Assembly: GCA_035649635.1 (NCBI GenBank) | Contig: DASRJE010000221.1 | Coordinates: 1-64,000, forward strand | Source: Gp6-AA40 sp035649635 | GTDB taxonomy: Bacteria; Acidobacteriota; Vicinamibacteria; Vicinamibacterales; UBA2999 | Direction of reading: 5' to 3' | Length of the DNA stretch: 64,000 nt | Shown here: in pieces, positions 8,374 to 16,366 of the stretch | Position numbering within the stretch: position 1 is the stretch's first letter | Layout of the letters: the number at the start of each line of letters is the position of its first letter | Translations under genes and position numbers: made by a program | Notes under the pieces: model-generated | Databases searched by the model: none | Told to the model about the DNA's origin: nothing | Seen by the model: only the letters and a program-made list of their open reading frames with translations

Positions 8374-9171
8374 TTGAGTACGCAGGGACAGAGATTCACC
8401 GGCAAGGTCGCCTTGATCACGGGCGCGAGTTCCGGGATCGGACGAGCTACTGCCCTCGCCTTCGCACGCGAAGGCGCGTCCGTCGTGATCGCCAGTCGCG
8501 GACGCGAGCGTGGATTGGCCGCCCTCGATCACGTGCGAGCGCTCGGCGGCGAGGCGGAGTTCGTTCAGGCTGACGTCGCACGGGCGCACGACGTCGAGGA
8601 ACTGGTCGCGCGCACGATCGCGCGCTTCGGCCGATTGGATGTCGCTGTCAACAATGCCGGCGCGATCGAGGTCGGCGTGTTCCGGCCACTGACAGAGTTC
8701 GACGAAACCGACTTCGATCAACACATCGCCGCGAACCTGAAAAGCGTGTGGCTGTGCATGAAGCACGAAGTCAAGCAGATGATGACGCAGGGGGGCGGCG
8801 CGATCGTCAACACCTCGTCGGTCACCGGGCTCGGCGGCGCACCGCAAAGTGCGTTTTACGCCGCCGCCAAGGCAGGCGTGGTTGCTCTCACCAAGTCGGC
8901 GGCGCTGGAATGTGCGACTCGGAACATCCGCATCAACGCGCTCGTTCCCGGCGCATTTGCGACGCCTATGCTCAACACCGTTTTCGACCGAATCTCGCCC
9001 GAGGACCCCGCCGCGGCGGAGGCGATGTATACGAAGAGAATTCCCCTTGGCCGCATCGGCCGTCCCGAAGAGGCCGCCGATGCCGTGCTCTGGCTCTGTT
9101 CTGATCAGGCCAGCTACCTGACGGGCCACTCCCTCATCGTCGACGGCGGCCTGACCGCCGCGTTCCGATAA
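8374..9171 (+). CDS. Short-chain dehydrogenase/reductase (classical SDR)
   Basis: The 265-residue protein has the NAD(P)-binding TGASSGIG at 16-23, NNAG at 93-96, a catalytic serine at about 149 (NTSSVTG), and the YxxxK pair Tyr162/Lys166. The C-terminal GHSLIVDGG is typical of glucose-dehydrogenase/FabG-like SDRs. The start is TTG 8374, the only suitable codon before the first strand. It is divergent from vapBC, and the substrate is unknown. A palindrome just downstream (9181-9206) separates it from the amidohydrolase gene. Confidence 0.88.
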   Translation: MSTQGQRFTGKVALITGASSGIGRATALAFAREGASVVIASRGRERGLAALDHVRALGGEAEFVQADVARAHDVEELVARTIARFGRLDVAVNNAGAIEVGVFRPLTEFDETDFDQHIAANLKSVWLCMKHEVKQMMTQGGGAIVNTSSVTGLGGAPQSAFYAAAKAGVVALTKSAALECATRNIRINALVPGAFATPMLNTVFDRISPEDPAAAEAMYTKRIPLGRIGRPEEAADAVLWLCSDQASYLTGHSLIVDGGLTAAFR

Positions 9172-9180
9172 CGTGGGGCT

Positions 9181-9206
9181 GGCGGGTCTACGAGGCAAGA
9201 CCCGCC
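9181..9206. repeat. Nine-bp hairpin after the SDR gene
   Basis: ggcgggtct (9181-9189) pairs with agacccgcc (9198-9206). Flanking bases acgtgggg and ccctacgt extend the symmetry with one mismatch. It is one of several intergenic palindromes of this kind in the window and may end or stabilise the SDR transcript. Confidence 0.65.
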
Positions 9207-9241
9207 CTACGTGCACGCCTTCGCGTTATGCTGTGTCGCCA

Positions 9242-10408
9242 ATGACTGAGATGCGACTTCGGCGTCCCGAACCCGAACCAGAACTCGAATCTCGAATCCC
9301 GCCGCCTTCGCGCGAAGCGCTTCGGCGAGCCACGCCGAAGCCAAGCGGAGGCGGGAATCTCGAATCCCGGAGTCGTCGCACTTTCCTGGCCACTCTCGGC
9401 GCCGCAGGCGTCGGATCGCTGCTGCACGGCATGCCGTCCGCGGCCCAGGCCCCTGCGGCTGCCACGCGCCGGATCGATATCCACCAGCACTTTGTGTCGC
9501 CCGGCTTCTACGCGACGCTGAATGCCAAGAACGCGACTTCGCCAATTCCAGGGCTTGCCGCGTGGAAGGGATACTCGCCCGCGAGCGCGGTCGAGGCACT
9601 CGATCGCGTGGGTATCGCCACGGCGATGCTCTCGATCACGGCGCCCGGCGTGTGGTTTGGCGACGTGCAGGAAGCCCGCAAGCTCGCTCGCGAGATGAAC
9701 GAATATGCGGCCGCCAGGCTGGTGTCCGATTACAAGGGCCGCTTCGGTCTGTTTGCCGTGCTGCCATTGCCCGACGTCGAAGGCAGTCTCAAGGAAATCG
9801 AGTACGCCTTCGACACCCTGAAAGCCGATGGTGTCGGCCTCCTCACGAGCTACGGAAGCGCCTGGCTCGGGGATCCTTCCTTCGCGCCAGTGTTAGCCGA
9901 ACTGAATCGCCGTAAAGCGGTCGTGTACACGCATCCGACTGACTCGGCGTGCTGCCAGAACCTCATCCCGCGCGTCGCGAACCAGATGCTCGAGTACCCG
10001 ATGGATACGACGCGCACGATCGCGAGCCTGATCGTCAGCGAAACCGCCACCCGATGTCCCGACGTGCGCTTCATCTTCTCGCACGCAGGCGGCACACTGA
10101 TCGGCGTCGCCGGGCGTTTGCTCGGTGCCGAGATGACGGCGGACAATCTCGCCAAGCCCCCAGCCCCCAATTCGAGGCTGCACCACCTTCGCCGCTTCTA
10201 CTACGACACGGCGGGCTCGGCGAACCCGGTCAACATGCAGGCACTGAAAACGCTGGTGGGAACTTCACAAATCGTCTTCGGCACCGACGCACCATTCTTC
10301 GATGGCGCCCCACAGGTTCAAGGCTTACAGCGCGCGGGGTTCTCCGCCGAGGAACTCCGCGCAATCGAGCGCGACAACACCGTCCGGATGATTCCGCGCC
10401 TGGCGTGA
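9242..10408 (+). CDS. Tat-exported amidohydrolase (ACMSD-like, amidohydrolase_2)
   Basis: The mature part starts with the metal motif RIDIHQHF and ends with VFGTDAPFFDG, as in the ACMSD-type decarboxylase/hydrolase family (TIM barrel, divalent metal). The export signal SRRTFLATLG-AAGVGSLLHG precedes it. Upstream of that signal are about 40 residues rich in Arg, Pro and Glu, encoded by a repeat-containing stretch, so the real start is uncertain. ATG 9242 (388 residues) and ATG 9251 are the candidates; GTG 9173 would translate an intergenic hairpin. No downstream start retains the twin arginine. Confidence 0.75.
   Translation: MTEMRLRRPEPEPELESRIPPPSREALRRATPKPSGGGNLESRSRRTFLATLGAAGVGSLLHGMPSAAQAPAAATRRIDIHQHFVSPGFYATLNAKNATSPIPGLAAWKGYSPASAVEALDRVGIATAMLSITAPGVWFGDVQEARKLAREMNEYAAARLVSDYKGRFGLFAVLPLPDVEGSLKEIEYAFDTLKADGVGLLTSYGSAWLGDPSFAPVLAELNRRKAVVYTHPTDSACCQNLIPRVANQMLEYPMDTTRTIASLIVSETATRCPDVRFIFSHAGGTLIGVAGRLLGAEMTADNLAKPPAPNSRLHHLRRFYYDTAGSANPVNMQALKTLVGTSQIVFGTDAPFFDGAPQVQGLQRAGFSAEELRAIERDNTVRMIPRLA
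9287..9369 (+). repeat. Palindromic element bounded by 15-bp direct repeats, inside a coding N-terminus
   Basis: The same 15 bases (gaatctcgaatcccg) occur at 9287-9301 and 9355-9369. Between them is a 53-base body with outer arms ccgcct/aggcgg (9302-9307, 9349-9354) and inner arms cttcggcg/cgccgaag (9320-9327, 9333-9340). The layout resembles a REP/MITE-like unit with flanking duplication. It supplies the odd N-terminal residues of the amidohydrolase. Confidence 0.7.
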
Positions 10409-10427
10409 TCCTTCCGGGCGGGTCGCG

Positions 10428-10610
10428 TCATTTCTTTTTCAACGTCTCGCGCATCCTGCGCTCGACGAAGGCGTTCGGGCTCTCACCCGGTTTGGGTCCG
10501 CTGTCTGTCTTTGTGCCGCTTGTCGCCTTCTGGCTCTCGCCCTGCTTGAGCTTTTGAATCCGTCCGCGCAGCTTCTCGGCACGGGCTTTACCGTCGGGTT
10601 CTTCACGCAT
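10428..10610 (-). CDS. Small charged hypothetical protein
   Basis: The 60-residue product is very rich in Lys, Glu and Arg, with a short helix-forming start (KARAEKLRGRIQKLKQG) and a disordered Gly/Ser/Pro middle. No domain is recognised. It is convergent with the amidohydrolase gene and lies 47 bases downstream of the next minus-strand gene, so it could be the last cistron there. Its reality rests on its clean placement between genes rather than on homology. Confidence 0.5.
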   Translation of the reverse strand: MREEPDGKARAEKLRGRIQKLKQGESQKATSGTKTDSGPKPGESPNAFVERRMRETLKKK

Positions 10611-10657
10611 GATCGCCCCCCACGTGATCGTACCAGACCAGCTGAAGGCTCAGACCT

Positions 10658-11581
10658 TTAACGCCGACGCTTGCGGCCGCCGCGCGGCGTGCCCGCCGGG
10701 ATCCCCGCTTCACTCTTCAGTCGGCTGATTTGCTCCCGCCACATGCCCGCTTGGTTGGCCGACGCCTCATCAAAGCTCTTCGCTGCGCTGAGCGTCGCTC
10801 TCGCCATCACCTTTCCGCCTTCCTGGACGCGCTTCGGTGTCTTCGTAACGCGATCGACCGCCGAGCGCACGCTGGACCCGGCCGCAACCAGCTTGCCGAA
10901 CGACGTCTGCGTGTTGAGGTCGACGACATGCGGCGTTTTCGACGAAAGCTCGTCGGGAAACATGCGAAGCTGCATCCAGTGACGCGTGATCGGATCGTTC
11001 CAGCTGATATAACCGTTCTTGAGCACCGTGCGTGGCGCCTTGATCGCGCCGGTGAACGAGTACCGCACGCTGGAAACGGCGATCGGATCGAAGAAGTCCG
11101 GCGTGTAGAAGTCCGAGACCAGCACGCCATTCACCGTATAGGCGAAGTTCCCCGCTTCCGAGGGATCGCACACTTCAACCAGGTATCTCACGCGGCGATC
11201 GGGCAGCCCTAACTTGACGGCCTGAGGAGGCACGTTCGCGGCGCGCAGGCGCCGGCCGAACGGATCCGCCAGCATCTCCAGGCATTCGTGACTGGCCGTC
11301 AGCGACCAGTCCGAGCCGAACTCGATCAACGCAAATGGTTGGCCGTCCTGGTCGTCGTGGAACCCGGCTGCGCCCTCCACGTCCGCCGCCACGATCATCG
11401 GCCAGTAGTCGCTGGGAACGTCTTCGAGTGAGGCGAACGCATCGACGGTGGCGTTGGTACTCCAGATCGGAGCGAAATCACGGGCAACCTGTTTGGAGAG
11501 TGCCGAGGCTACGCGGGTCAACTCCGACATCTTTAGGTTCACACCGTCTGGAACGAGGGCAAGTTGTTGTATCAGCGCCAT
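10658..11581 (-). CDS. Conserved hypothetical protein with a SHECLEMLADP motif
   Basis: Start set at ATG 11581, which has AGGAGG seven bases upstream on the minus strand, giving 307 residues. A longer frame would add 43 unlikely residues and overlap the pseudouridine synthase gene. The middle contains SDWSLTASHECLEMLADPFG, where a His-Glu pair is followed by a second Glu. This could be a metal site but is not the classic HExxH zincin motif. Later segments are VEVCDPSEAGNFAY and NGVLVSDFYTPDFFDP. The C-terminus is basic. There is no signal peptide. The function is unknown. Confidence 0.75.
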   Translation of the reverse strand: MALIQQLALVPDGVNLKMSELTRVASALSKQVARDFAPIWSTNATVDAFASLEDVPSDYWPMIVAADVEGAAGFHDDQDGQPFALIEFGSDWSLTASHECLEMLADPFGRRLRAANVPPQAVKLGLPDRRVRYLVEVCDPSEAGNFAYTVNGVLVSDFYTPDFFDPIAVSSVRYSFTGAIKAPRTVLKNGYISWNDPITRHWMQLRMFPDELSSKTPHVVDLNTQTSFGKLVAAGSSVRSAVDRVTKTPKRVQEGGKVMARATLSAAKSFDEASANQAGMWREQISRLKSEAGIPAGTPRGGRKRRR

Positions 11582-11706
11582 TCGGCTACCTCCTCTGACT
11601 GTGAGACACGCTGCAAGGATGCTTCGACAGGCACACGAAGGCGCCCGAAGGTACAAACGAGGAGCGGTGCCGTAGCGAACGCAGCACTGCCCGCGTCGGA
11701 CAGGCG

Positions 11707-12657
11707 TCATACCCGTCGTCGCAGCTGTTTGAGCAGATTCAGGAAGTCTTCCGGAAGCGGCGCCTCGACGCGAAGCTCACGGTGATCGCCAGGATGCTGA
11801 AACGTGAGGCGATGGGCATGCAGCGCCTGGCGCGGGAATTCGATGGGACGGATGTCCGCGGGTCCGTAAATATACCGCTGCTCACCGACGAGCGTATGAC
11901 CCCGCAGGCGCGCCTGAATGCGAATCTGGTTGCGTTTCCCGGTATGCAGCCGCACCTCGATGAGCGACGTGTCCTCGAGCGATTCGATGACGCGGTACTC
12001 GGCAACGGCTTCCTTGCCACGTGGATCGGCTGGATGCGTCTCTCGCTGAATGAGCGCGGTCTTGTCCCATACCAACACGTCCCGCCAGGTCCCGGAGGGT
12101 GGCGTGGGATGTCCGTAGACCAACGCCATGTACACGCGCTCCGGCTCCCGTCTTCGGAACTGGTCCTTCAGAGCCTCCTGCGCTCGCAGCGTCTTGGCGA
12201 ACAGGACCAGGCCCGACGTATCGCGATCGATGCGATGGACGATGAATGGGCGGCGATGCCGATGGCCGCGAAGGTGATCCTCGAGGAGGGTGTAGACCGA
12301 CGGCGTCCGATCCCCGTTCGGGAGAGGCACGCTGAGCAGCCCGGCGGGCTTGTTGACCACAATCAGCAGGTCGTCTTCGAAGAGGATCTGAAGCTGGCCA
12401 ATCTCAAAGGGACCGGTACGTCGCCTGGCACTCCCCGGTCGATCCATCCAGACGCGCACGACATCTCCGGCGCGCAGCCGTCGCGAGGCCTCGGCGAGCC
12501 CGACTTCGACCTCGTTGACAAAAACCTTTCCTCGCTCGAGAGCCGTGACGACGCGCTTACGTGAACCGAGTCGGTCGGATGAGGCGAGAAACTTATCGAG
12601 CCTTACATCCTCCTCGTCTGCGGCCACCGGCCATTGAGGCGGAAGAGGCGGGGTCAC
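11707..12657 (-). CDS. RluA-family RNA pseudouridine synthase
   Basis: The 316-residue protein has an N-terminal S4-like RNA-binding domain (VRLDKFLASS...RGKVFVNEVEV). A RluA catalytic domain follows, with Asp144 in HRIDRDTSGL, the expected nucleophile for U-to-pseudouridine conversion in rRNA or tRNA. NKPAGLLSVP and KRNQIRIQARLRGH are the other family motifs. The start is GTG 12657; an internal GTG at 12627 is possible. It is divergent from the small conserved gene at 12827. The RNA target cannot be assigned. Confidence 0.9.
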   Translation of the reverse strand: MTPPLPPQWPVAADEEDVRLDKFLASSDRLGSRKRVVTALERGKVFVNEVEVGLAEASRRLRAGDVVRVWMDRPGSARRRTGPFEIGQLQILFEDDLLIVVNKPAGLLSVPLPNGDRTPSVYTLLEDHLRGHRHRRPFIVHRIDRDTSGLVLFAKTLRAQEALKDQFRRREPERVYMALVYGHPTPPSGTWRDVLVWDKTALIQRETHPADPRGKEAVAEYRVIESLEDTSLIEVRLHTGKRNQIRIQARLRGHTLVGEQRYIYGPADIRPIEFPRQALHAHRLTFQHPGDHRELRVEAPLPEDFLNLLKQLRRRV

Positions 12658-12826
12658 AGCTCAGCCAGCGAGAGGTGCATCCACAAACCCGGATACCGCT
12701 CGAGATATGTCCAACAAACCGAACTCACAAGATAGATCCGAATTATCGCCCGGCCGGAAACACGCGACCTCTGCGACCAGTCGTCGAGGCACACGCCTTG
12801 CACGTCATAGCAGTGGGACGAATCAT

Positions 12827-13078
12827 ATGCTGTCGATTATCTGCCACGGCCGTTACGAAGTTCTCAAGGCCAGCGTGCACGGCGCGGCTCTGGGGATCTC
12901 CGTCTTATGCGCTGTCTACAACTTCGCCGCCTGGGTTGGTCGACGGCAGCGGCATTCCTGGATCAACGCGGTGCTCTACGGAACCCTCGCCGCGTGGGAA
13001 GTCCATCACGTGCGACATCATCTGAATTGTCGCGTCGTGACGATCGAACCACCGGTGGACACCGAACGCGCCGCGTAA
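12827..13078 (+). CDS. Small conserved hypothetical protein (83 residues)
   Basis: Beginning at ATG 12827, the product MLSIICHGRYEVLKASVHG has one hydrophobic segment (about residues 19-37, ALGISVLCAVYNFAAWV), then RRQRH and a second weakly hydrophobic stretch ending in WEVHHVRHHL. The His-rich end could bind metal. Upstream codons in the same frame give low-complexity sequence and are probably untranslated. It is divergent from the pseudouridine synthase gene with about 170 bases between them. Function unknown. Confidence 0.65.
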   Translation: MLSIICHGRYEVLKASVHGAALGISVLCAVYNFAAWVGRRQRHSWINAVLYGTLAAWEVHHVRHHLNCRVVTIEPPVDTERAA

Positions 13079-13093
13079 CGCCGCTCGGAGCGG

Positions 13094-14767
13094 TCACGGG
13101 GTCTGATAGACCGTCTCGCCGCCGACGATCGTCATGCGCACGGTCGTGGTCAGGATGTCGCTTGGCGGAACCCGCATGATGTCTTTTGAAAGCACAAGCA
13201 GGTCCGCCAGTTTTCCGGTTTCGATCGATCCCGTGAGCGTCTCGGCGTGTGCCGCATACGCGGCTTGCCGCGTAAACGAGGCGAGCGCTTCATCGCGGGT
13301 CATGCGCTGGCTCGGGGTCCATCCGCCCGGCGGTTTGCCTGCGCTGTCCTGCCGCGTAATCGCGGCGTAAAGCCCCAGCAGCGGGTTGGCATCCTCGACC
13401 GGAAAATCGGAGCCGGATGCGAGCACCGCTCCCGAGTCGAGGAGCTTCCGCCACACGTAAGCGCCCTCTTCAACTCGCGCGTTTCCGATCCGCGCAGGCG
13501 CCCACGGCATGTCCGAGGTGGCGTGTGTCGGCTGCATAGACGCAATCACACCGAGCTTCGCGAATCGCGGAATCTCCGCTGCATCGAGGATCTGCGCGTG
13601 CTCGATGCGCATCCGCAACGCGCGCGCTCCGGGCACCTCGCCCTGGACACGTTCGAATAGATCCATGACCTGTCGATTGGCCCGGTCGCCGATGGCATGG
13701 ATACCGACTTGAAAACCCGCTTTCGCCGCCGCCACCGTTTGCGCGTACACCTCGTCAGGGGGCGTTGTCAGAAGGCCACTCGTGGTCGGCTCATCCGAGT
13801 ACGGCTCCAGCAGCGCGGCGCCTCGCGATCCGAGCGCACCGTCGGCGTAGATCTTCACGGCTCTCACGGCCAGTCGATGATTGGCGTAATCGACAAGCGG
13901 GCCACGCGCGAAGAACGGGCTGAGCTCACGCAGGCTCCCGCGCAACATCACGTAGAGTCGCGTTTTGATCGTGCCCGCGTCGATCAGATGCTTGTAGGCC
14001 TCAACGGTGTCGCCATCCGCTCCCGCATCGTGAACGGTGGTGATACCCACTCGACGAAGCTCGCGATCGGCGAGCTGAATCTGGTCCTCCAGCTGCTGAC
14101 GACCGACGTTCGGCATTGCCGACGTGATCAGGGCCTGCGCTCCATCGATAACGACGCCCGTAGGCTGCCCGTCGGCCGATCGCAGGATTCGGCCGCCAGG
14201 CGGATCTGTCGTCGTACGACCGAGCCCGGCGACCTCCATCGCCTTCCGGTTGGCGATACCCGCGTGTCCGTCCACGCGTGTCAGGTAAACGGGGTGGTCA
14301 GCTGTCGCCGCGCTCAAAAGGTCGTGCGTGGGCCATTCCTTGTCCGCCCAATCGTTCTGATCCCAGCCGCGGCCCACGATCCACTCGCCCGGCCTCGCGT
14401 TCGCGAGGCGCCTGCGAACGCGTCCAACGACCTCTTCGAAGCTGCGCGTGCCGCGCAGATCGACATCCTGCAGCGAGGCGCCAAGCCCGACAACATGGGC
14501 ATGCGCGTCATGAAGCCCTGGAACGATCGTGGCGCCGCGAACGTCGACCAGGCGCGTCGGAGCGCCTTTCAGCGCGAGAACCTCAGTCTCTTTGCCGACG
14601 CGCGTGATTCGATCCCCGGCAATGGCGACCGCCTCCGCGACGGTGTTGCGGGAGTCGACGGTGTAGATCCTGGCGTTGTGAAGTATGAGAGTGGGAGGAT
14701 TCGGCGCCTGCGCGCCTAGAACGGCGATGCTGCACACAGCCAACGACAAGGCGAAGCGCCGAGCCAC
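13094..14767 (-). CDS. Secreted amidohydrolase, YtcJ-like (amidohydrolase_3)
   Basis: Start chosen at GTG 14767, giving 557 residues that begin with a Sec signal peptide (ARRFALSLAVCSIAVLGAQ). GGAGGG lies eight bases before it. ATGs at 14785, 14794 and 14797 in the same frame are alternatives, while anything further upstream collides with the DUF167 gene. Metal ligands appear in PGLHDAHAHVVG and ASGSDFPVEDANPL, and IHAIGDRANRQ and MRIEHAQIL are typical of YtcJ-type hydrolases of N-substituted amides. An exported position suggests degradation of an external substrate. Confidence 0.85.
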   Translation of the reverse strand: MARRFALSLAVCSIAVLGAQAPNPPTLILHNARIYTVDSRNTVAEAVAIAGDRITRVGKETEVLALKGAPTRLVDVRGATIVPGLHDAHAHVVGLGASLQDVDLRGTRSFEEVVGRVRRRLANARPGEWIVGRGWDQNDWADKEWPTHDLLSAATADHPVYLTRVDGHAGIANRKAMEVAGLGRTTTDPPGGRILRSADGQPTGVVIDGAQALITSAMPNVGRQQLEDQIQLADRELRRVGITTVHDAGADGDTVEAYKHLIDAGTIKTRLYVMLRGSLRELSPFFARGPLVDYANHRLAVRAVKIYADGALGSRGAALLEPYSDEPTTSGLLTTPPDEVYAQTVAAAKAGFQVGIHAIGDRANRQVMDLFERVQGEVPGARALRMRIEHAQILDAAEIPRFAKLGVIASMQPTHATSDMPWAPARIGNARVEEGAYVWRKLLDSGAVLASGSDFPVEDANPLLGLYAAITRQDSAGKPPGGWTPSQRMTRDEALASFTRQAAYAAHAETLTGSIETGKLADLLVLSKDIMRVPPSDILTTTVRMTIVGGETVYQTP

Positions 14768-14974
14768 CGAGCAACCCTCCAACATTTTTCTCATCATAAC
14801 TAGCCAGGGCGCTGCCACCGATACCCACTCAGCAAGACTGGCGAGTTCCGCAGTATCTTTTTGCCGCGCTTCGCGCGGCAGCCCGCTGTGCGGACCCGCA
14901 ACGAGCACAAGATTCACACACTCGAGCTGCACAACGGGCTCCCTCGTGGACCTCGCTCCGGATCTCGGCTTCAT

Positions 14975-15262
14975 ATGCTGTCCCTGGTGAAAGGCGGTGT
15001 TCGCATTGACGTGCGTGTCGTGCCTCGCGCCGCACGCGCCGGTATAGCCGGCACGCGCGATGGCGCCCTGCTCGTGCGTCTCAATTCTCCGCCCGTCGAG
15101 GGTGCCGCAAACGCCGAGCTCATCGAGGTCATTGCCGACGTATTGGGCGTTCCCAAGCGGGCGGTCTCCATTGCCGCCGGCGAACAATCACGCCGCAAGA
15201 TGGTTCACGTCAGCGGCGTGTCGGTGGACGAGGTTCAATCGAAATTGCCTCGCGGCGGCTAA
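14975..15262 (+). CDS. DUF167/UPF0235 family protein
   Basis: The 95-residue protein starting at ATG 14975 matches the YggU/UPF0235 family: VRIDVRVVPRAARAG, then LLVRLNSPPVEGAANAELI and GEQSRRKMVHV. This small alpha/beta fold is widespread and of unknown function. An upstream in-frame extension overlaps the opposite-strand amidohydrolase leader and is unlikely. Its TAA stop (15260-15262) lies inside a 9-bp palindrome. The FTCD-like gene starts 23 bases later. Confidence 0.85.
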   Translation: MLSLVKGGVRIDVRVVPRAARAGIAGTRDGALLVRLNSPPVEGAANAELIEVIADVLGVPKRAVSIAAGEQSRRKMVHVSGVSVDEVQSKLPRGG

Positions 15263-15271
15263 AGCCGCCGC
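15252..15271. repeat. Hairpin spanning the DUF167 stop codon
   Basis: gcggcggct (15252-15260) pairs with agccgccgc (15263-15271) around a two-base loop. The TAA stop at 15260-15262 is formed by the end of the left arm and the loop. The last codons of the protein (R-G-G) are therefore part of the palindrome. Confidence 0.75.
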
Positions 15272-15285
15272 TCTACGGTGACGAA

Positions 15286-15885
15286 ATGCCTTCTTACTCC
15301 AACTTGTCCCTCGGCGATCTGCTCGACGCCTTCGCATCCGCCTCGCCTGCTCCAGGCGGCGGATCCGCGGCCGCGTTGACCGGTGCGCTGGGCATTTCGC
15401 TTCTCATGATGGCGATCGGAATCCGGACGTCGCGGCCGAGCGGTTCACCGGAATCCTTTGAGCTTGCCGACGCCACCGAGCACCTTCGATCGCTGCGGCC
15501 GGCGGTTGCTTCATTGGTGGATCGCGACGCCGAGGCGTACTCGTCGGTCCTCGCCGCGCTTCGAATGAAAGTCGACGGCGAGTCGGCGATGCATGCCGCC
15601 ACCGAGGTGCCACTCGAAACCATGCGAGCATGCCGCCGGGCGCTGCGCGAAGCCCAGGTCGTCGCGGCGCACGCCATCGGCAGCACCCATGGCGACGTTG
15701 GCGTTGCTGTCGAGTTGCTCCGGGCAGCGGTCCGCGCCGCCGGGATAACCGTTGACGCGAACGTTGGATCGCTGAAAGACGCGGAGTACGTCAACCTTGT
15801 CAGGACCGAACGACAGCGGCTGGATGCTGAGAGTGCTGCCGATGCGGAAACCGTCCTGACATTCCTGCAGGGACGGTCCAAATAA
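15286..15885 (+). CDS. Cyclodeaminase/cyclohydrolase family protein (FTCD_C-like)
   Basis: The 199-residue helical protein has the FTCD C-terminal signature near its start (DLLDAFASASPAPGGGSAAAL), followed by long helices and a DVGVAVELL...DANVGSLKDAEYV segment. Members are formimidoyltetrahydrofolate cyclodeaminases or methenyltetrahydrofolate cyclohydrolases in one-carbon metabolism. It stands alone rather than fused to a formiminotransferase. It may share an mRNA with the DUF167 gene and converges on the lepB operon across a palindrome-rich gap. Confidence 0.85.
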   Translation: MPSYSNLSLGDLLDAFASASPAPGGGSAAALTGALGISLLMMAIGIRTSRPSGSPESFELADATEHLRSLRPAVASLVDRDAEAYSSVLAALRMKVDGESAMHAATEVPLETMRACRRALREAQVVAAHAIGSTHGDVGVAVELLRAAVRAAGITVDANVGSLKDAEYVNLVRTERQRLDAESAADAETVLTFLQGRSK

Positions 15886-15889
15886 ACGT

Positions 15890-15946
15890 AAAGGGGGCCT
15901 TTAGGCCCCTTTAGGCCCGCCTTACACGGCGGGTCTGAAAACCCGC
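15890..15946. terminator. Cluster of hairpins between convergent genes
   Basis: Three small hairpins lie in the gap: an imperfect one at about 15890-15912, a 6-bp stem at 15916-15921/15928-15933, and an overlapping alternative stem gcgggt/acccgc (15929-15934, 15941-15946). The last two cannot form together. A bidirectional terminator role is inferred from position between the FTCD-like and lepB-operon 3' ends. Confidence 0.5.
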
Positions 15947-15970
15947 AGCTACCGAATCAGCGCACTACGT

Positions 15971-16357
15971 TCAGCGCGTTCTCGTCTTGCTGTAGACCGG
16001 CGGATAATCGTCGTTGTCGGGCGGCGTTCCCACCACCACGGTGTAGACGTTGAATGAGAACTCGACGGGATACGGATACTTGGGAAAAAACTCGACCTGC
16101 TGCGTATACGACGCTTCGGCGATGCGGCGTCCACTCGCCCAACGGACACTGAGACCTTCGGGCATCAGTGGAAGCTCCAGTTCCAACGCCCGCTCCATGA
16201 TTTGCTGGTGGACTTGTTGCGACGTCCGCTGCGCGCCGAACAGCAACGCCCGCTCTGCAGCATCCTTGAGCTGGTAGTAGTTCCAGACCGAATCGGCGCC
16301 GCGCACCACGGCATTCAGCAGCGCGACGGCGATCATCAGCTTGAGAACCGTCTTCAT
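15971..16357 (-). CDS. DUF4845-like membrane-anchored protein downstream of lepB
   Basis: The 128-residue protein has an N-terminal hydrophobic anchor (about residues 5-20), then a hydrophilic domain with a long helix and a beta-rich half ending in YPVEFSFNVYTVVVG. It begins nine bases after lepB. The order lepA-lepB-small membrane protein matches the lepA-lepB-DUF4845 arrangement known in Proteobacteria, and size and topology fit. Sequence motifs alone are not decisive, so the family name rests mainly on context. Confidence 0.6.
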   Translation of the reverse strand: MKTVLKLMIAVALLNAVVRGADSVWNYYQLKDAAERALLFGAQRTSQQVHQQIMERALELELPLMPEGLSVRWASGRRIAEASYTQQVEFFPKYPYPVEFSFNVYTVVVGTPPDNDDYPPVYSKTRTR

Positions 16358-16366
16358 CGCTCGCGA

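Noticed and set aside
9173..9241. Upstream GTG start for the Tat amidohydrolase
   Set aside because: It would translate the hairpin at 9181-9206 and add residues before the export signal.
13697..14719. Open frame of 340 codons on the plus strand inside the YtcJ-like amidohydrolase
   Set aside because: Antisense to a gene with intact metal-binding motifs; no family features.
14861..14974. N-terminal extension of the DUF167 protein
   Set aside because: The added residues do not fit the family, whose members start close to the first strand; ATG 14975 fits.
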